Assembly (NCBI GenBank): GCA_003153055.1
Contig: PMBV01000083.1
Span: 1 to 44,451 of the forward strand
Reading direction: 5' to 3'
Length of the DNA: 44,451 bases
Source: Myxococcales bacterium
GTDB lineage: Bacteria > Myxococcota > Myxococcia > Myxococcales > Myxococcaceae
Under the pieces are notes generated by a model that made no database searches, was not told the DNA's origin, and saw nothing but the letters and a program-made list of their open reading frames with translations. A program made the translations under genes and the position numbers. Positions 31,529 to 40,700 of the stretch are shown one piece after another. Position 1 is the stretch's first letter; every line of letters begins with the position of its first letter.

Positions 31529-32941
31529 TCAGCGCGGACGCACCAGCACCATCGGCTCGTCGTAGCCGCTCAGGCGCATGCTCGCCGCGCCCAGCGACGT
31601 CAGCGCGCCCCCGTCGGCGATGGCGAACTGGTGGATCGTGTCGGAGTCCGACCGCGCGTAGAGGTAGCGGCCGTCGGGGTCGATGGCGAGGCGCGTGAGG
31701 CCGCTCTCCACCCGGACGGACGCGGGGGCGAGGGGCGCGAGACCGCGGTCACCCGCGATGCCGTACTGGAAGACGGCATTTCCGGACCGGCTCGCCTGGT
31801 ACAGCGTCGAGCCCGAGGGGTGGACGACCAGGTCGTTGGCGGTTTGCTTGAGCTGGAGGGTGGCCAGTGCCGGGCCGACGCCGTTGTCGGTGATGGCGTA
31901 CCGGTTGAGCTTGTAGCCGTCCAGCGTCGCGAAGAGCGCGTGCCCCGAGGGGTCCATGGTGAGCAGGTACACGTAGCCTCCGAGGCCGAGCGCGGGCGAC
32001 GCCGTCAAGAGCCCGGTGTCGTCGATGGCGTACGAGAAGAGGCACGCGCCGTTGCATTGCTGGTCCGCGACGTAGAGGCGGGGCGCGGCCGGGCTCGCCA
32101 GGCCGAGGAGCGTGAAGTTGCCGCCGAGGAGCGGGGCGGTGGCAGGGACCGTGAGCGGTGGGTCGAGCCGCGTCAGGTGGCCGTCCTGGGCAATGGCGAG
32201 CCGGAGCACCTGGCCCTGTAACTTGTCGATGGCGTAGGCGAAGCGGCCCGACGAGTCGATCCCGATCCACGACGGGGCGGCGTCGGTGAACGTCAGCGCG
32301 CTCGGCGACAGCGGCGCCAGCGTCCCGTCGGGCTGGATAGCGAGTTGGAAGATGGACTTCTTTGCGGCGTTGACGGCGTAGAGGAAGCGCGCGTCCCGGG
32401 TGGTCGCCAGGCCGTCGATGCCCACGTCCGCCAGCGCCGGCGGTGCCAGCTGCCCCAGCGTCCCGTCGAACCGGACACCGAGCTGGTACACGCCGCTGCC
32501 GCTGCCGGCGTACAGCAGGGCCTGGGCGCACACGGTGGGCGACCCATGGCAGTGGTAGCCGGCCTCGGGCTGGCAGGTGGCGGAGCAGCCGTCGCCACCC
32601 GCGGTGTTCCCGTCGTCGCAACCCTCGCTCGCGCCGAGCTGCCCGTCGCCGCAATTGTTGGGGATGGCCTCCCTCGCGGTGCATGTGCTGGTCGCGGCGT
32701 TGCACAGGCGCCCCTCGGTGCAGTCCGAGTTCTGGGTGCAGTACAGCGCGTCGCGGCAGACGCAGCCTCCCCCCCACGAGTAGCACACGTCGTGGTTGGG
32801 CTCGTGCTGGCACGTCATGCCGTCGACGCAGTCGGCGTTGGTTACGCAGCCCTGGGGCTCGGTCATCGCCCGGACGCACGACGCGGCCCCGACGAAGAGG
32901 GCGAGCCCGGCGAGCACCCGCGCGCGCATCATCGCAGTCAT
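31529..32941 (-). CDS. DUF4215 cysteine-rich / beta-propeller lipoprotein
   Basis: 470-aa outer-surface lipoprotein. Signal peptide with lipobox GAASC (Cys22). Residues ~30-140 are a run of Cys-rich modules, including the DUF4215 'Myxococcus cysteine-rich repeat' signature NNCGDGQLGASEGCDDGNTA followed by GDGCSATCQPEAGYHC. From ~142 onward seven similar blades (LLYAGSGSGVYQLGVRFDGT, FLYAVNAAKKSIFQLAIQPDG, YLYARSDSDTIHQFAIADGG) form a lactonase-like (YncE/6-phosphogluconolactonase type) beta-propeller, likely a binding scaffold rather than an enzyme here. The start ATG at 32941 overlaps the upstream protease stop as ATGA; two further in-frame ATGs follow within 12 bp. Translational coupling suggests a protease-partner pair. 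Confidence 0.85.
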   Translation of the reverse strand: MTAMMRARVLAGLALFVGAASCVRAMTEPQGCVTNADCVDGMTCQHEPNHDVCYSWGGGCVCRDALYCTQNSDCTEGRLCNAATSTCTAREAIPNNCGDGQLGASEGCDDGNTAGGDGCSATCQPEAGYHCHGSPTVCAQALLYAGSGSGVYQLGVRFDGTLGQLAPPALADVGIDGLATTRDARFLYAVNAAKKSIFQLAIQPDGTLAPLSPSALTFTDAAPSWIGIDSSGRFAYAIDKLQGQVLRLAIAQDGHLTRLDPPLTVPATAPLLGGNFTLLGLASPAAPRLYVADQQCNGACLFSYAIDDTGLLTASPALGLGGYVYLLTMDPSGHALFATLDGYKLNRYAITDNGVGPALATLQLKQTANDLVVHPSGSTLYQASRSGNAVFQYGIAGDRGLAPLAPASVRVESGLTRLAIDPDGRYLYARSDSDTIHQFAIADGGALTSLGAASMRLSGYDEPMVLVRPR

Positions 32942-34515
32942 GGCAGCACCCCCTGGTAGGCGAGGCCGAGCCCGCCGCCACCTGGATCGAGCAGCACTGA
33001 CACCTGGCCCCCGGGCGCCGCGGCCGCTGGCTTGGGGAGCAGCGCGGACACCAGGAAGCTGGAGGCGAAGGCGGCGACTCCCACCCCGGTGAGGGTCCAG
33101 CCGACGTCGTTGCCCACCCGGGCGCCCCGGAAGGCGACGGGTGTCTTGGCCTGGGTGGCCTCGAACCACGAGAAGAGGGCGACCACCGGGCCGACGATGA
33201 ACAGGCCCAGGCCGCCCCAGCGCAACCCACCGATGGCCGCGTAGGCGATGGGGTGCTGGCTCTTGTGCTCTCGCTTGAGGTCGCCCTCGGGGTCGAGGCT
33301 GACGATCGGGTCGGCCTCGTCCTCCACCACCTTGGCCGACTTCACCTCGACCGGCAGGGCCCGGGTGAGGGCCTCGGCGGTGGTGGTGCCCTCGGCCAGC
33401 CCGAGCGTCCGCAGCGAGGCGCCGGCGGGCACCCCGAAGGCCACCCCCTCGACGCCGATGCCACTGAGCTTCCACGACACGACCCCGAGCACCCGGCCGC
33501 GCTCGTCGAGGAGCGGCCCGCCGCTGTTCCCCGGGTTGATGCTGGCGTCGGTCTGGATGAAGTCCACCCCGCTCCACTGGCGGAGCCCGCTGACAATGCC
33601 GCTGGTGAGGCTGAACGCCAGCTCCTTGGCCGCTGGGGAACCGACGGCGAACAGTCGCTCGCCGATGGTCGCCGCCGTGGCCCGGGGCCGCAGGCAGGCC
33701 ACCTCGGTCATGTCGACCTTGAGGAGCGCCACATCGTGCCGGGCGTCGCGGCGCACTGCGACCGCCGGCACCTTCCGCCCGTCGCGGAAGGCGGCCTTCA
33801 TCTCCGGCCCGACGAGGTGGTCCGCGGTGAGGACGAGGCCGTCGGGCGAGATGACGACGCCGCTGCCGAAGCTCTGGCCGGACTCGATCATCACCGTCGC
33901 CGCCAGCGCCTGCTCCGACGCCCGTGGCATCTTCAGGTCCTTGGTGGGGCAGGCCTTGAGCGTGGAGACCTCGTAGGCCGCCTCGGTGGTCGACGGGTCG
34001 GGCCGCTTGGTGAGGGCCTCGCGGAGGTGGGGGCGGGCGAGGAGCGAGCGGAGCGCGTCCAGCACCAGGTCATGGCCTCCCTGCCCTCCGGCGACGAAGT
34101 GCCGCGCGACCGCTCGGGTGCGGACCCGGTAGACCACCGCCTCCGTCTCCCGGTCGAGCAGCTCCCACTGGATGCCCACCCGGCAGCTTGAGCGGAAGGT
34201 GCCGGCGCAGCTCGTCTCGTCAAGGGTCCCGCCGAGGGCGAAGCGCGCCTTGGTCGAGTCGTCGCGGTTGAACACCAGGCTCTCTCCGCCGTACACCTTG
34301 AGGCCGGCGCGGCGGAGTGCCTCGAGGATGTCCTGCTTGAGGCCGGCCTTGGCGACGAGGACGTCGTTGCTGCCGGTCTCCCGGATGACGAGCTCGGAGA
34401 AGGTGAGCCCGTGCAGCTCGGGCGCGGGGGGCTGGGGAGCCGGAGGGGCGGGCTCGGCGGCGCTGGAGAGGGCAGCGCTCAGCGAGACTGCGAGCGCGAG
34501 GGAGAAGGACTTCAT
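32938..34515 (-). CDS. exported HtrA-like trypsin-fold serine protease (S1C) with C-terminal membrane helices
   Basis: 525-aa protein. Sec signal peptide (MKSFSLALAVSLSAALSSAA) and a Pro/Ala linker. An N-terminal domain (~35-190) is of unknown family, with a Cys pair CAGTFRSSC. The protease domain (~205-365) carries catalytic H233 (VLTADHLVG), D261 (RHDVALLKV) and S331 (NPGNSGGPLL). There is no PDZ domain; instead residues ~425-495 contain two hydrophobic helices (GLRWGGLGLFIVGPVVALF and TLTGVGVAAFASSFLVSALL), anchoring the enzyme in the membrane after the catalytic domain. The triad is intact, so it should be active as an envelope quality-control or processing protease. It is coupled (ATGA) to the propeller lipoprotein, a likely substrate or specificity factor. 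Confidence 0.88.
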   Translation of the reverse strand: MKSFSLALAVSLSAALSSAAEPAPPAPQPPAPELHGLTFSELVIRETGSNDVLVAKAGLKQDILEALRRAGLKVYGGESLVFNRDDSTKARFALGGTLDETSCAGTFRSSCRVGIQWELLDRETEAVVYRVRTRAVARHFVAGGQGGHDLVLDALRSLLARPHLREALTKRPDPSTTEAAYEVSTLKACPTKDLKMPRASEQALAATVMIESGQSFGSGVVISPDGLVLTADHLVGPEMKAAFRDGRKVPAVAVRRDARHDVALLKVDMTEVACLRPRATAATIGERLFAVGSPAAKELAFSLTSGIVSGLRQWSGVDFIQTDASINPGNSGGPLLDERGRVLGVVSWKLSGIGVEGVAFGVPAGASLRTLGLAEGTTTAEALTRALPVEVKSAKVVEDEADPIVSLDPEGDLKREHKSQHPIAYAAIGGLRWGGLGLFIVGPVVALFSWFEATQAKTPVAFRGARVGNDVGWTLTGVGVAAFASSFLVSALLPKPAAAAPGGQVSVLLDPGGGGLGLAYQGVLP

Positions 34516-34608
34516 GGAAGGAAAACTCGATGCTGGAGGGAAAGGAAAAGGAAGAGCGGCCGAGGGCGGGCGCCGGCTAAGGGTGAGGTACTTTTCGCGG
34601 GCGACGCC

Positions 34609-34797
34609 CTACTCGAAGGTGTCTCCCGACACCAGCATCTCCAGCCTGGCGAGGCCGAGGGCGGGGAGCGGAGAACCAGAGGTCATCGGCGTCCGCCTGG
34701 GCCCCCGGCGGAAGCGGTAGAGCAAGCAGTACGCCGCGACGGCCGTCAGCGCGTGGGCGAAGAGCCCTCGCAGCAGCCGCACATTCAAACCACCCAT
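34609..34797 (-). CDS. small single-helix membrane protein, 62 aa
   Basis: Starts MGGLNVRLLRGLFAHALTAV, continues AAYCLLYRFRRG and ends VSGDTFE. One transmembrane helix with a positively charged flank (RFRRGPRR). The ATG at 34797 has GAGGTG four to five bases upstream, so translation is credible, although the ORF is short. It lies 93 bp upstream of the protease gene on the same strand and may be its first operon member or a modulator. No homology recognised. Confidence 0.45.
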   Translation of the reverse strand: MGGLNVRLLRGLFAHALTAVAAYCLLYRFRRGPRRTPMTSGSPLPALGLARLEMLVSGDTFE

Positions 34798-35068
34798 GCA
34801 CACACCTCGCGAAAAGCACCGCGCGCGGCTCGACCGCCACGCGCGGAGGGAATGATGCGCCATGTGGACAGAACGGGTCGTTCGGGTACGCGACCTGCTC
34901 CGAAAGGCCGGTCAGCTCGCGAGGCGCGGGCGCGCCACCCAGCGGGGTCTGGCTCAAGGCTCAGCGGACACTACGGCTTCTCCCGGTTGCTGGAGCGATA
35001 CCCGCCGTCGTTCAGAATGGACCGGCACTGACGGAGAAGTGCGTCATGGTTGGCGACCTCGATTCAAG
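34798..35068. other. non-coding gap
   Basis: About 270 bp between the small membrane protein and the ligase-TPR remnant. Open frames on either strand are Arg-rich shadows. It probably contains the promoter for the minus-strand protease cluster; nothing specific stands out. Confidence 0.35.
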
Positions 35069-35279
35069 GGAAGACGCCGTCGCCCTCTTGAGCACGGCGT
35101 TGGCCGCCGCGTGACCCTCGCACCAGGTGGACCGCGTGGCTGCCGAAGGCAACCTGGCGGCCGCCCTCATCCAAATGTGGCACCCAGACGACGCCCGCCC
35201 TCGTGCGCTCAGGGCCGTCGAGGGGGCTCCGGGCGCTTCTCAGCTTCCGTTCGACCTGGCTCCCGCGCTGGAGCGGTAG
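35069..35279 (+). pseudogene. degenerate copy of the 3' end of the O-antigen-ligase/TPR gene
   Basis: These 211 bp align without a gap to 30655-30865, with about 20 differences counted by eye. The copy encodes EDAVALLSTALAAA, then a stop (TGA at 35112-35114 replacing TGG Trp), then PSHQVDRVAAEGNLAAALIQ and the same ending ALER-stop. Similarity extends about 14 bp past the stop and then ends. No start codon is present. It is a non-functional relic of a duplicated ligase-TPR gene. Confidence 0.85.
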
Positions 35280-35334
35280 CCGGGGCAGTGCGCGCGCTCC
35301 GCATCACCGAGGCCCACCGACGCGGCCCAACGCC

Positions 35335-37713
35335 TCACCGCTCGGGCGTCACCACCCAGGTCGTCGGGGCGAAGCTCTTCGCCTGCCGTGGGTCATCCTC
35401 CGGCGCCAGCGTCGACGGGCCCGCTTGGAGCTTCCCCGCCAGCGTCGGCACGACTCTCAGCGTGGCGGCGTAGACGGCCCCCGGGCTCTGAGGTGGCAGG
35501 TGGAGCGTCACCTGCCCATCTTGGGTCTCGTAGCGAGTGACTCGGCCAGTCGTCACCAGCCCCTCGAGCGAAGGCGTATCGGCCTGAACGCCCGCGGCGA
35601 GCGGGAGCGTCAGCACCATCGGCGAGTTCCCCGGCATGGCCGCGGTCAACGTGACCTCAGCGACGTGGTCTGCCTTGAGCTCGGGCGGGAGCGCGACCGT
35701 GAGCGAGAGGCCCGCGCCCTCTGGCGCCTTCCACGGGGTGAAGGCGACGAGCTGGAAAGAGTAGCCCAGGCCCGGAACGGCGGGCTCGGCCTTCACGGTC
35801 CACTGGTGGCGGCCCGAGGAGCCCTCAGCGGGAGCGTCGACCGTGAGCACGTCGCGGAGGGCCGCGGCGTCCATCAGGTGCTCGGCCAGCACCCGGCCGT
35901 CGCGCTCCAGGGTCACCTTCACTCCCGAGGGGACCGCGGCCTTGAACAGCTGGAGCGAGGCACGGAGCGCGAGGAGGTTGGCCCGGCCGTCGCCCCAGCC
36001 CCAGCTCGCCGAGTAGCCCGACATGAGCCAGGTGCCGAGATCAGCCACCGCCGGGTCCGTCTCGAGTGCCAGCACCGCGAGCGCCGTCGCCTCATGGGTG
36101 GAGGGCACCCGGCCATCGGCCCGCACGACGCCGGGCGACACCTCGAGGAACCGCGAGCCGTCGTCGGCCTGTTTGAGGTGCGCTCCGACGAGCGTTCGCA
36201 AGGTGTCGGCCACGCTGCCGGTGACCGCTCCCGAGGCCAGCACCGCCGCGGCCGTATAGCCGTCGGTGATGCGGTTCGCGTTTCGCTCGAAGGCTCCGCT
36301 GGCCTTCACCGTGACGGCGGTGGCCCGCTGCCTCGCCGAGGGAGTGGCCGTCGAAAGCCTCACGGCGCTCACGCAGTCGGCGGTTGCGACGAGCAGGCGC
36401 TGGAGCGTCCACCCGGTCTGGGCCTCGCAGGTTCCGTCAGGGCGCTGCGACCGAGCGACCTGCGCGGCCAGCCGCTCGCCGGTGCGCGCCAGCACCGGGT
36501 TGTCCGGGTGGGCCAGGGCTCCCTCGGCCAGGAGCGCCGCGGCCTCCGACGAAGGGGCTCGGGCATGGCGCATCACCCGCTGAGTCGCCAGGAGCGTCAG
36601 CTCGCGAATGGTGGCCTCGTCGGGCTCGGCGCCCAGCGCTCGAAGGAGGGCCGGAGCCTGCCCCAGCAAGGAGAGGAGGTAGGCGTCCTCCGCTACGCCT
36701 CCACGCCCCGGTGCCGCTGACAGCTCGGCCCGCAGCAGCCCCAGGGCGCCGGGGAACACCCGCAGTCGAATGGACTCCGTCCCTGGCAGGGTGTCGGGCG
36801 GCCCCTCGAGCGAGAAGCTGCGCGGCGCCGCCAGTGTGCCCCCCTTCGAGAGCACGTGCCGGAGACCCGCGGGCTGCACCGGTATGGACTTGTCGACGGC
36901 GTCGGTGCTCCCCAGCGAGGCATGCACCACGGCCGTTCCCGGAACTCGCGTCGACAGCGTCGCGTACTGAACCAGGTCGCCCCCCGCGGGAATGTGGAGC
37001 GCGCCGCCCACCGCCGCCAACGAGGCCCCGGTCGCCGATACGAGCAAGGGCGCCGTCACCTCGTGCTCGGTGGTGTTGACGACCTGAATCGGCAGCCGCA
37101 CCTCGTCGCCGGCGTAGAGGAAGGCCGGCGTCACTGGCTCGACGTAGATCGGGAGCGTTCCGAGGAAGCTCGCCACCGCGCCGGCCTGGCCTCCCTGGCG
37201 TGAGTGGGCCAGGGCCAGCACTCTCCACGAGGTGAGGCGATCAGGCACCTTCACGGGCACATCGGCGTGCCCACGGCTGTCGGTCGTGATGAGGGGCTCG
37301 AAGAGGAAGGTCTCGGGAAACCACGCCCTCGTCACCGCTGGCGCTTCAGCCGCTTTGGCCTCCACGCCCACCCCCCCGCCTCCGGCTCCGACGCCCTTGA
37401 GCCCCAGCCCTCCGATGCCGAAGGCCTCGTCGGAGCCCATCGCCCCGGTCACTGATGCACCCTCGCCCACGGCGCCGAGCACCTTGAGGGACCCAGACTT
37501 CCGGGCCAGCTCTCGCTTCTCCGCCCGTGCGGGAGCAGGCGCCGGGGCGCTCGACGGGAGCGCCAGCTCTTGATCCATGGGCCGCTCCTCCTCCGAGGCA
37601 TGGCGAAAGAGTGCCTCGGGAGGGCGCACCGAGAACCGAACCGAGACGCCGGCGAGCAGGCAGAGGCCGATGATGGCCAGGCCAGTGAGCGTGAAGACAA
37701 GGGCCTTCTTCAT
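35335..37713 (-). CDS. alpha-2-macroglobulin family protein, C-terminal half (no thioester)
   Basis: 792-aa membrane-anchored periplasmic protein. An N-terminal transmembrane helix (ALVFTLTGLAIIGLCLLAGV) is followed by a Pro/Ala region and a Gly-rich linker (FGIGGLGLKGVGAGGGGVGV, residues ~98-118). The A2M domain signature is at ~129-171 (RAWFPETFLFEPLITTDSRG ... VPDRLTSWRVLALA), then an alpha-toroid-type complement domain (residues ~320-620) and a receptor-binding-like end. The thioester motif CGEQ is missing: around the expected place the sequence reads DGTCEAQTGWTLQRL. It therefore resembles the YfaS-type, non-covalent bacterial A2M. The ATG at 37713 overlaps the stop of the N-terminal half gene as ATGA. 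Confidence 0.86.
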   Translation of the reverse strand: MKKALVFTLTGLAIIGLCLLAGVSVRFSVRPPEALFRHASEEERPMDQELALPSSAPAPAPARAEKRELARKSGSLKVLGAVGEGASVTGAMGSDEAFGIGGLGLKGVGAGGGGVGVEAKAAEAPAVTRAWFPETFLFEPLITTDSRGHADVPVKVPDRLTSWRVLALAHSRQGGQAGAVASFLGTLPIYVEPVTPAFLYAGDEVRLPIQVVNTTEHEVTAPLLVSATGASLAAVGGALHIPAGGDLVQYATLSTRVPGTAVVHASLGSTDAVDKSIPVQPAGLRHVLSKGGTLAAPRSFSLEGPPDTLPGTESIRLRVFPGALGLLRAELSAAPGRGGVAEDAYLLSLLGQAPALLRALGAEPDEATIRELTLLATQRVMRHARAPSSEAAALLAEGALAHPDNPVLARTGERLAAQVARSQRPDGTCEAQTGWTLQRLLVATADCVSAVRLSTATPSARQRATAVTVKASGAFERNANRITDGYTAAAVLASGAVTGSVADTLRTLVGAHLKQADDGSRFLEVSPGVVRADGRVPSTHEATALAVLALETDPAVADLGTWLMSGYSASWGWGDGRANLLALRASLQLFKAAVPSGVKVTLERDGRVLAEHLMDAAALRDVLTVDAPAEGSSGRHQWTVKAEPAVPGLGYSFQLVAFTPWKAPEGAGLSLTVALPPELKADHVAEVTLTAAMPGNSPMVLTLPLAAGVQADTPSLEGLVTTGRVTRYETQDGQVTLHLPPQSPGAVYAATLRVVPTLAGKLQAGPSTLAPEDDPRQAKSFAPTTWVVTPER

Positions 37714-40700
37714 GGCTTCTCCTTGGCCACCCACTGGGCCCAATTCTGTACGTCCTCCGGGAGCCGGGTGCCGTTGATGACGAGCGCGCGCGGTTCGGTC
37801 AGAGCCAGAAGGTCAGCCGGGAGCCGGTGGAGCCGGAGCCGACGGCCCCAGGCGTCGCGGGTCGACTCCTTTCGGCGCTCCACCGCGTCGAGGGCGGCGT
37901 CCCACAGGCTCGCCATCGTCTTGGGCGACATCTTCTCGCTCGGAGGTGCCGAGGTCTCCCAACGGCGCACCTCGTTGGCCAGCTCGCCCAGCACGACGTA
38001 GAAGCGGTCGACCAGCACGGCGTTCGAGTCGAAGGTCGTCTGGCCATTCACCGCCACCGCCGCTTCCAGCTCTGGTGGAGGTGGCAGGGAGGAGACGCGC
38101 AGCAGCGTCGCCGCCGCGGCGTTGGCGCCCCGCACTCGGCCGAGCGCCAGCGCCTGGGCGTCGATGCCTCCGAAGGGCGCTCCGGCAGCCGGCTGGGGTC
38201 GAAGCTTCGACAGCTCGTCTGGGGCCGGGAGCGTCGTGAGCTGGGCCAGGCTCTCGTCGACCCCGAGGAGCCCCACTGCCGCGGGCCCTGGACTGCCGGC
38301 CACCTGCGTATCCACCGCCAGATGGGCGACCTGCCCCGGAGCGTAGGCGGCGTGCTCGAACGCGAGCTGCACGTCGAGGGGCGCCTTGGCGCGCACGAAG
38401 AAGAAGACGCTGGCGCCGTTCCACTCGACTGCCGCCCAGCCCTCCCAGTCGACAGGGACGGAGAAATGGGCGCTCCGCGTCTCTTGGTCGACCTTGGCCT
38501 CCACCGACTGGTACGCGTGCCGGAGCCACAACTTCTCGGGCAGCTCCTGGGTGAAGTCGGGGCCGCGGAGCAGCTCCACCGTGGCCGTGCTGCCAGGGTC
38601 GACCAGTTGCTGGCTGGCCCGCAGGCGAACCGCGGGCACGGTGCCGGGTGCCATTCGCAGACGCGTGCTCCCGATGACGGTCTTCCCCTTCTTGGCGGTG
38701 ACGAGGAGCTCGTAGCCCACCATGACCGTCTCCTGTGGGCGCTCGGCCTCGTACTTCTCGGGCGCCTCGACGGACACGTGCGCGGCTCCGACGGAGGTGG
38801 CGCGCTCGCTCGACTCCCCCTCGTCTGGTTTGGGGAGGTGAAGGGCTGTCACCCGCGAGGTGACGCAGGCGACGGCGGTCTCGGCGAAGGCGTCACCCTT
38901 TCCGTGCACCCAGCTCACCTCCACCGCTCGGCTCGTCGGGTCGAGGCGCCAGAGGAGCAGCCGAGGCAGCGCTCCCGAGCGCACGGTGGCGGGGAGGCAG
39001 TCGCGGGCCTCGAGCAGGGCCTCCGTCAGCACGCCCTCCAGCTCCGCGGGCACGTTGGGCACGCCTTCGAGTGACACGCTGAAGCGCGGGAGATCGGAGT
39101 CGTCGAAGGTCCAGCGGGCGTCGAACAGGCGCTCCTGGCCAGCCTCGAGCTGGAGCTCCTTGAGCACCCTGCCCACGCAGGCTCCCAGCTTGCCCGACGG
39201 AACCGCCATGGGCCCGACCGCGCCGGAGGCATGCACCACCAGGCCGACCTGCACCGTGTCGGTTCCGCTGGCGTAACGGGCGCAGGCCTCGAGGTGCGCC
39301 TGCAGCCGGTCGAACACCATGCGGTCGGCGAGGCTGACCTCGGCCTCGTTCAGGCGTTGGTCGAGGCTCTCCCGAGTGACGCGGGGGGAGGCCGGCGGGG
39401 GGCGGAAGGGCAGGGCAGGGATGACGACGTTCACCGGCGGCCCAGGGTCGAGCTGCAGGCTGGCCACCCCGTCTTCGTCGACCGGCGCTTCGGTGCCGGG
39501 GTCGCTGGGCTCCCACAGCCGCTTCACGTCGAGGGTGACGCCGTCGAGCACCCGCCCGTCAGCCGTCATGGCGCGGAGGTAGAGGCGGTTGTTGAAGCCC
39601 TGCACCATCCCGTCGGCGAGCTCGGTGACGGTGGAGACCGAGATGGCGTCCTCCGAGAGGAGGATCGACGCTGAGCCCTCGACGCGATCATTCGCCGTGT
39701 CGACGGCCGCGATGGAGGCCGAGAGGGTGGCCGTGCCCCGCAGGTCGTCGGGCACCGCGGGCAGCTCGACGGTGAAGGCGCCCCCTGGCCCGGTGGTGGC
39801 GGCCTTGGGGAGCGCCGAGCCCTCCACCCAGCTGGTGGGCGGCGGCCAGGCACCCTGGGTCGACCAGGTGAGCTCGAGCTTCGCTCCGACCACCGGTGCA
39901 CCCGAGGCGTACTTCACCTTGCCCTTCAAGGTGGGTCGCTCGTTGGGCCGGTAGAAGGGCTTCACTGGTGCCGCCTCGACACGAAAGCGGGGCAGGGTGA
40001 AAGGCTTCACGGTGAAGTGGCGGGCCTCGGTGGTGGCGCCGCTCGACCAACTCACTGCCCACTCGCCGCTGGCCGCGCCCAGGTCGATGGGGAAGGAGCC
40101 GGCGACCACCCCCCACGGCCCCGATGGCGCCTTCTCCTCGAGAAGCACTTCGCCTTGTGGGTCGGTCACTCGCCAGACGCCGGGGCGCTCTTCCAGTGGG
40201 CTCAGGTCGGCGGCCTTGAGCGCCAGCGCGCGGAACTTCACCGTGTTGCCGGGCTCGTAGAGCGGGCGATCGGTGATGACGTGCACCCGGGCGGGCGTGA
40301 AGAGCGGGAGCGGGAGCTCGAGCGTCGAGGTGTCCACCGAGGAGGCGACGCGGGCGCGCAGGGTGTACTCGCCGTCGTTCACCTTGGGCAGCTCGATCTC
40401 GGACGAGGCGCGGTCGCCGCTCCGGTGCCAGCCTTCCTTGGGCGTGAGGGCGGTTTCTCCCGTGGCTGAGACGAGCGCCACGCTGGGCTCGAAGCGCGAG
40501 ATGGGCGTCGAGGCATGCACCCCCGTGGCGTCGGTGGACAGCGCCTCGGCCCAGAGCGTGATGGTCCCGGGAGCACCGCGGGTCAGGCGCGCGGCGTCGA
40601 GGTGGATGACCTGTCGAAACTCGCCGTCGGGGCAGGCTCGGACCCACAGGCCGTACCTCAGCCCGGCGGAGAGGCAGACCTGAGTCGAGACCACGAGGGC

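Noticed and set aside
34862..35473. Plus-strand open frame overlapping the ligase-TPR relic
   Set aside because: It reads the relic in the wrong frame and is Arg/Gly-rich without domain signals.
35335..37713. Thioester A2M of the YfhM/ECAM type
   Set aside because: No CGEQ motif in either chain; the nearest Cys context (GTCEAQTG) does not fit, and no PBP1C gene is adjacent.
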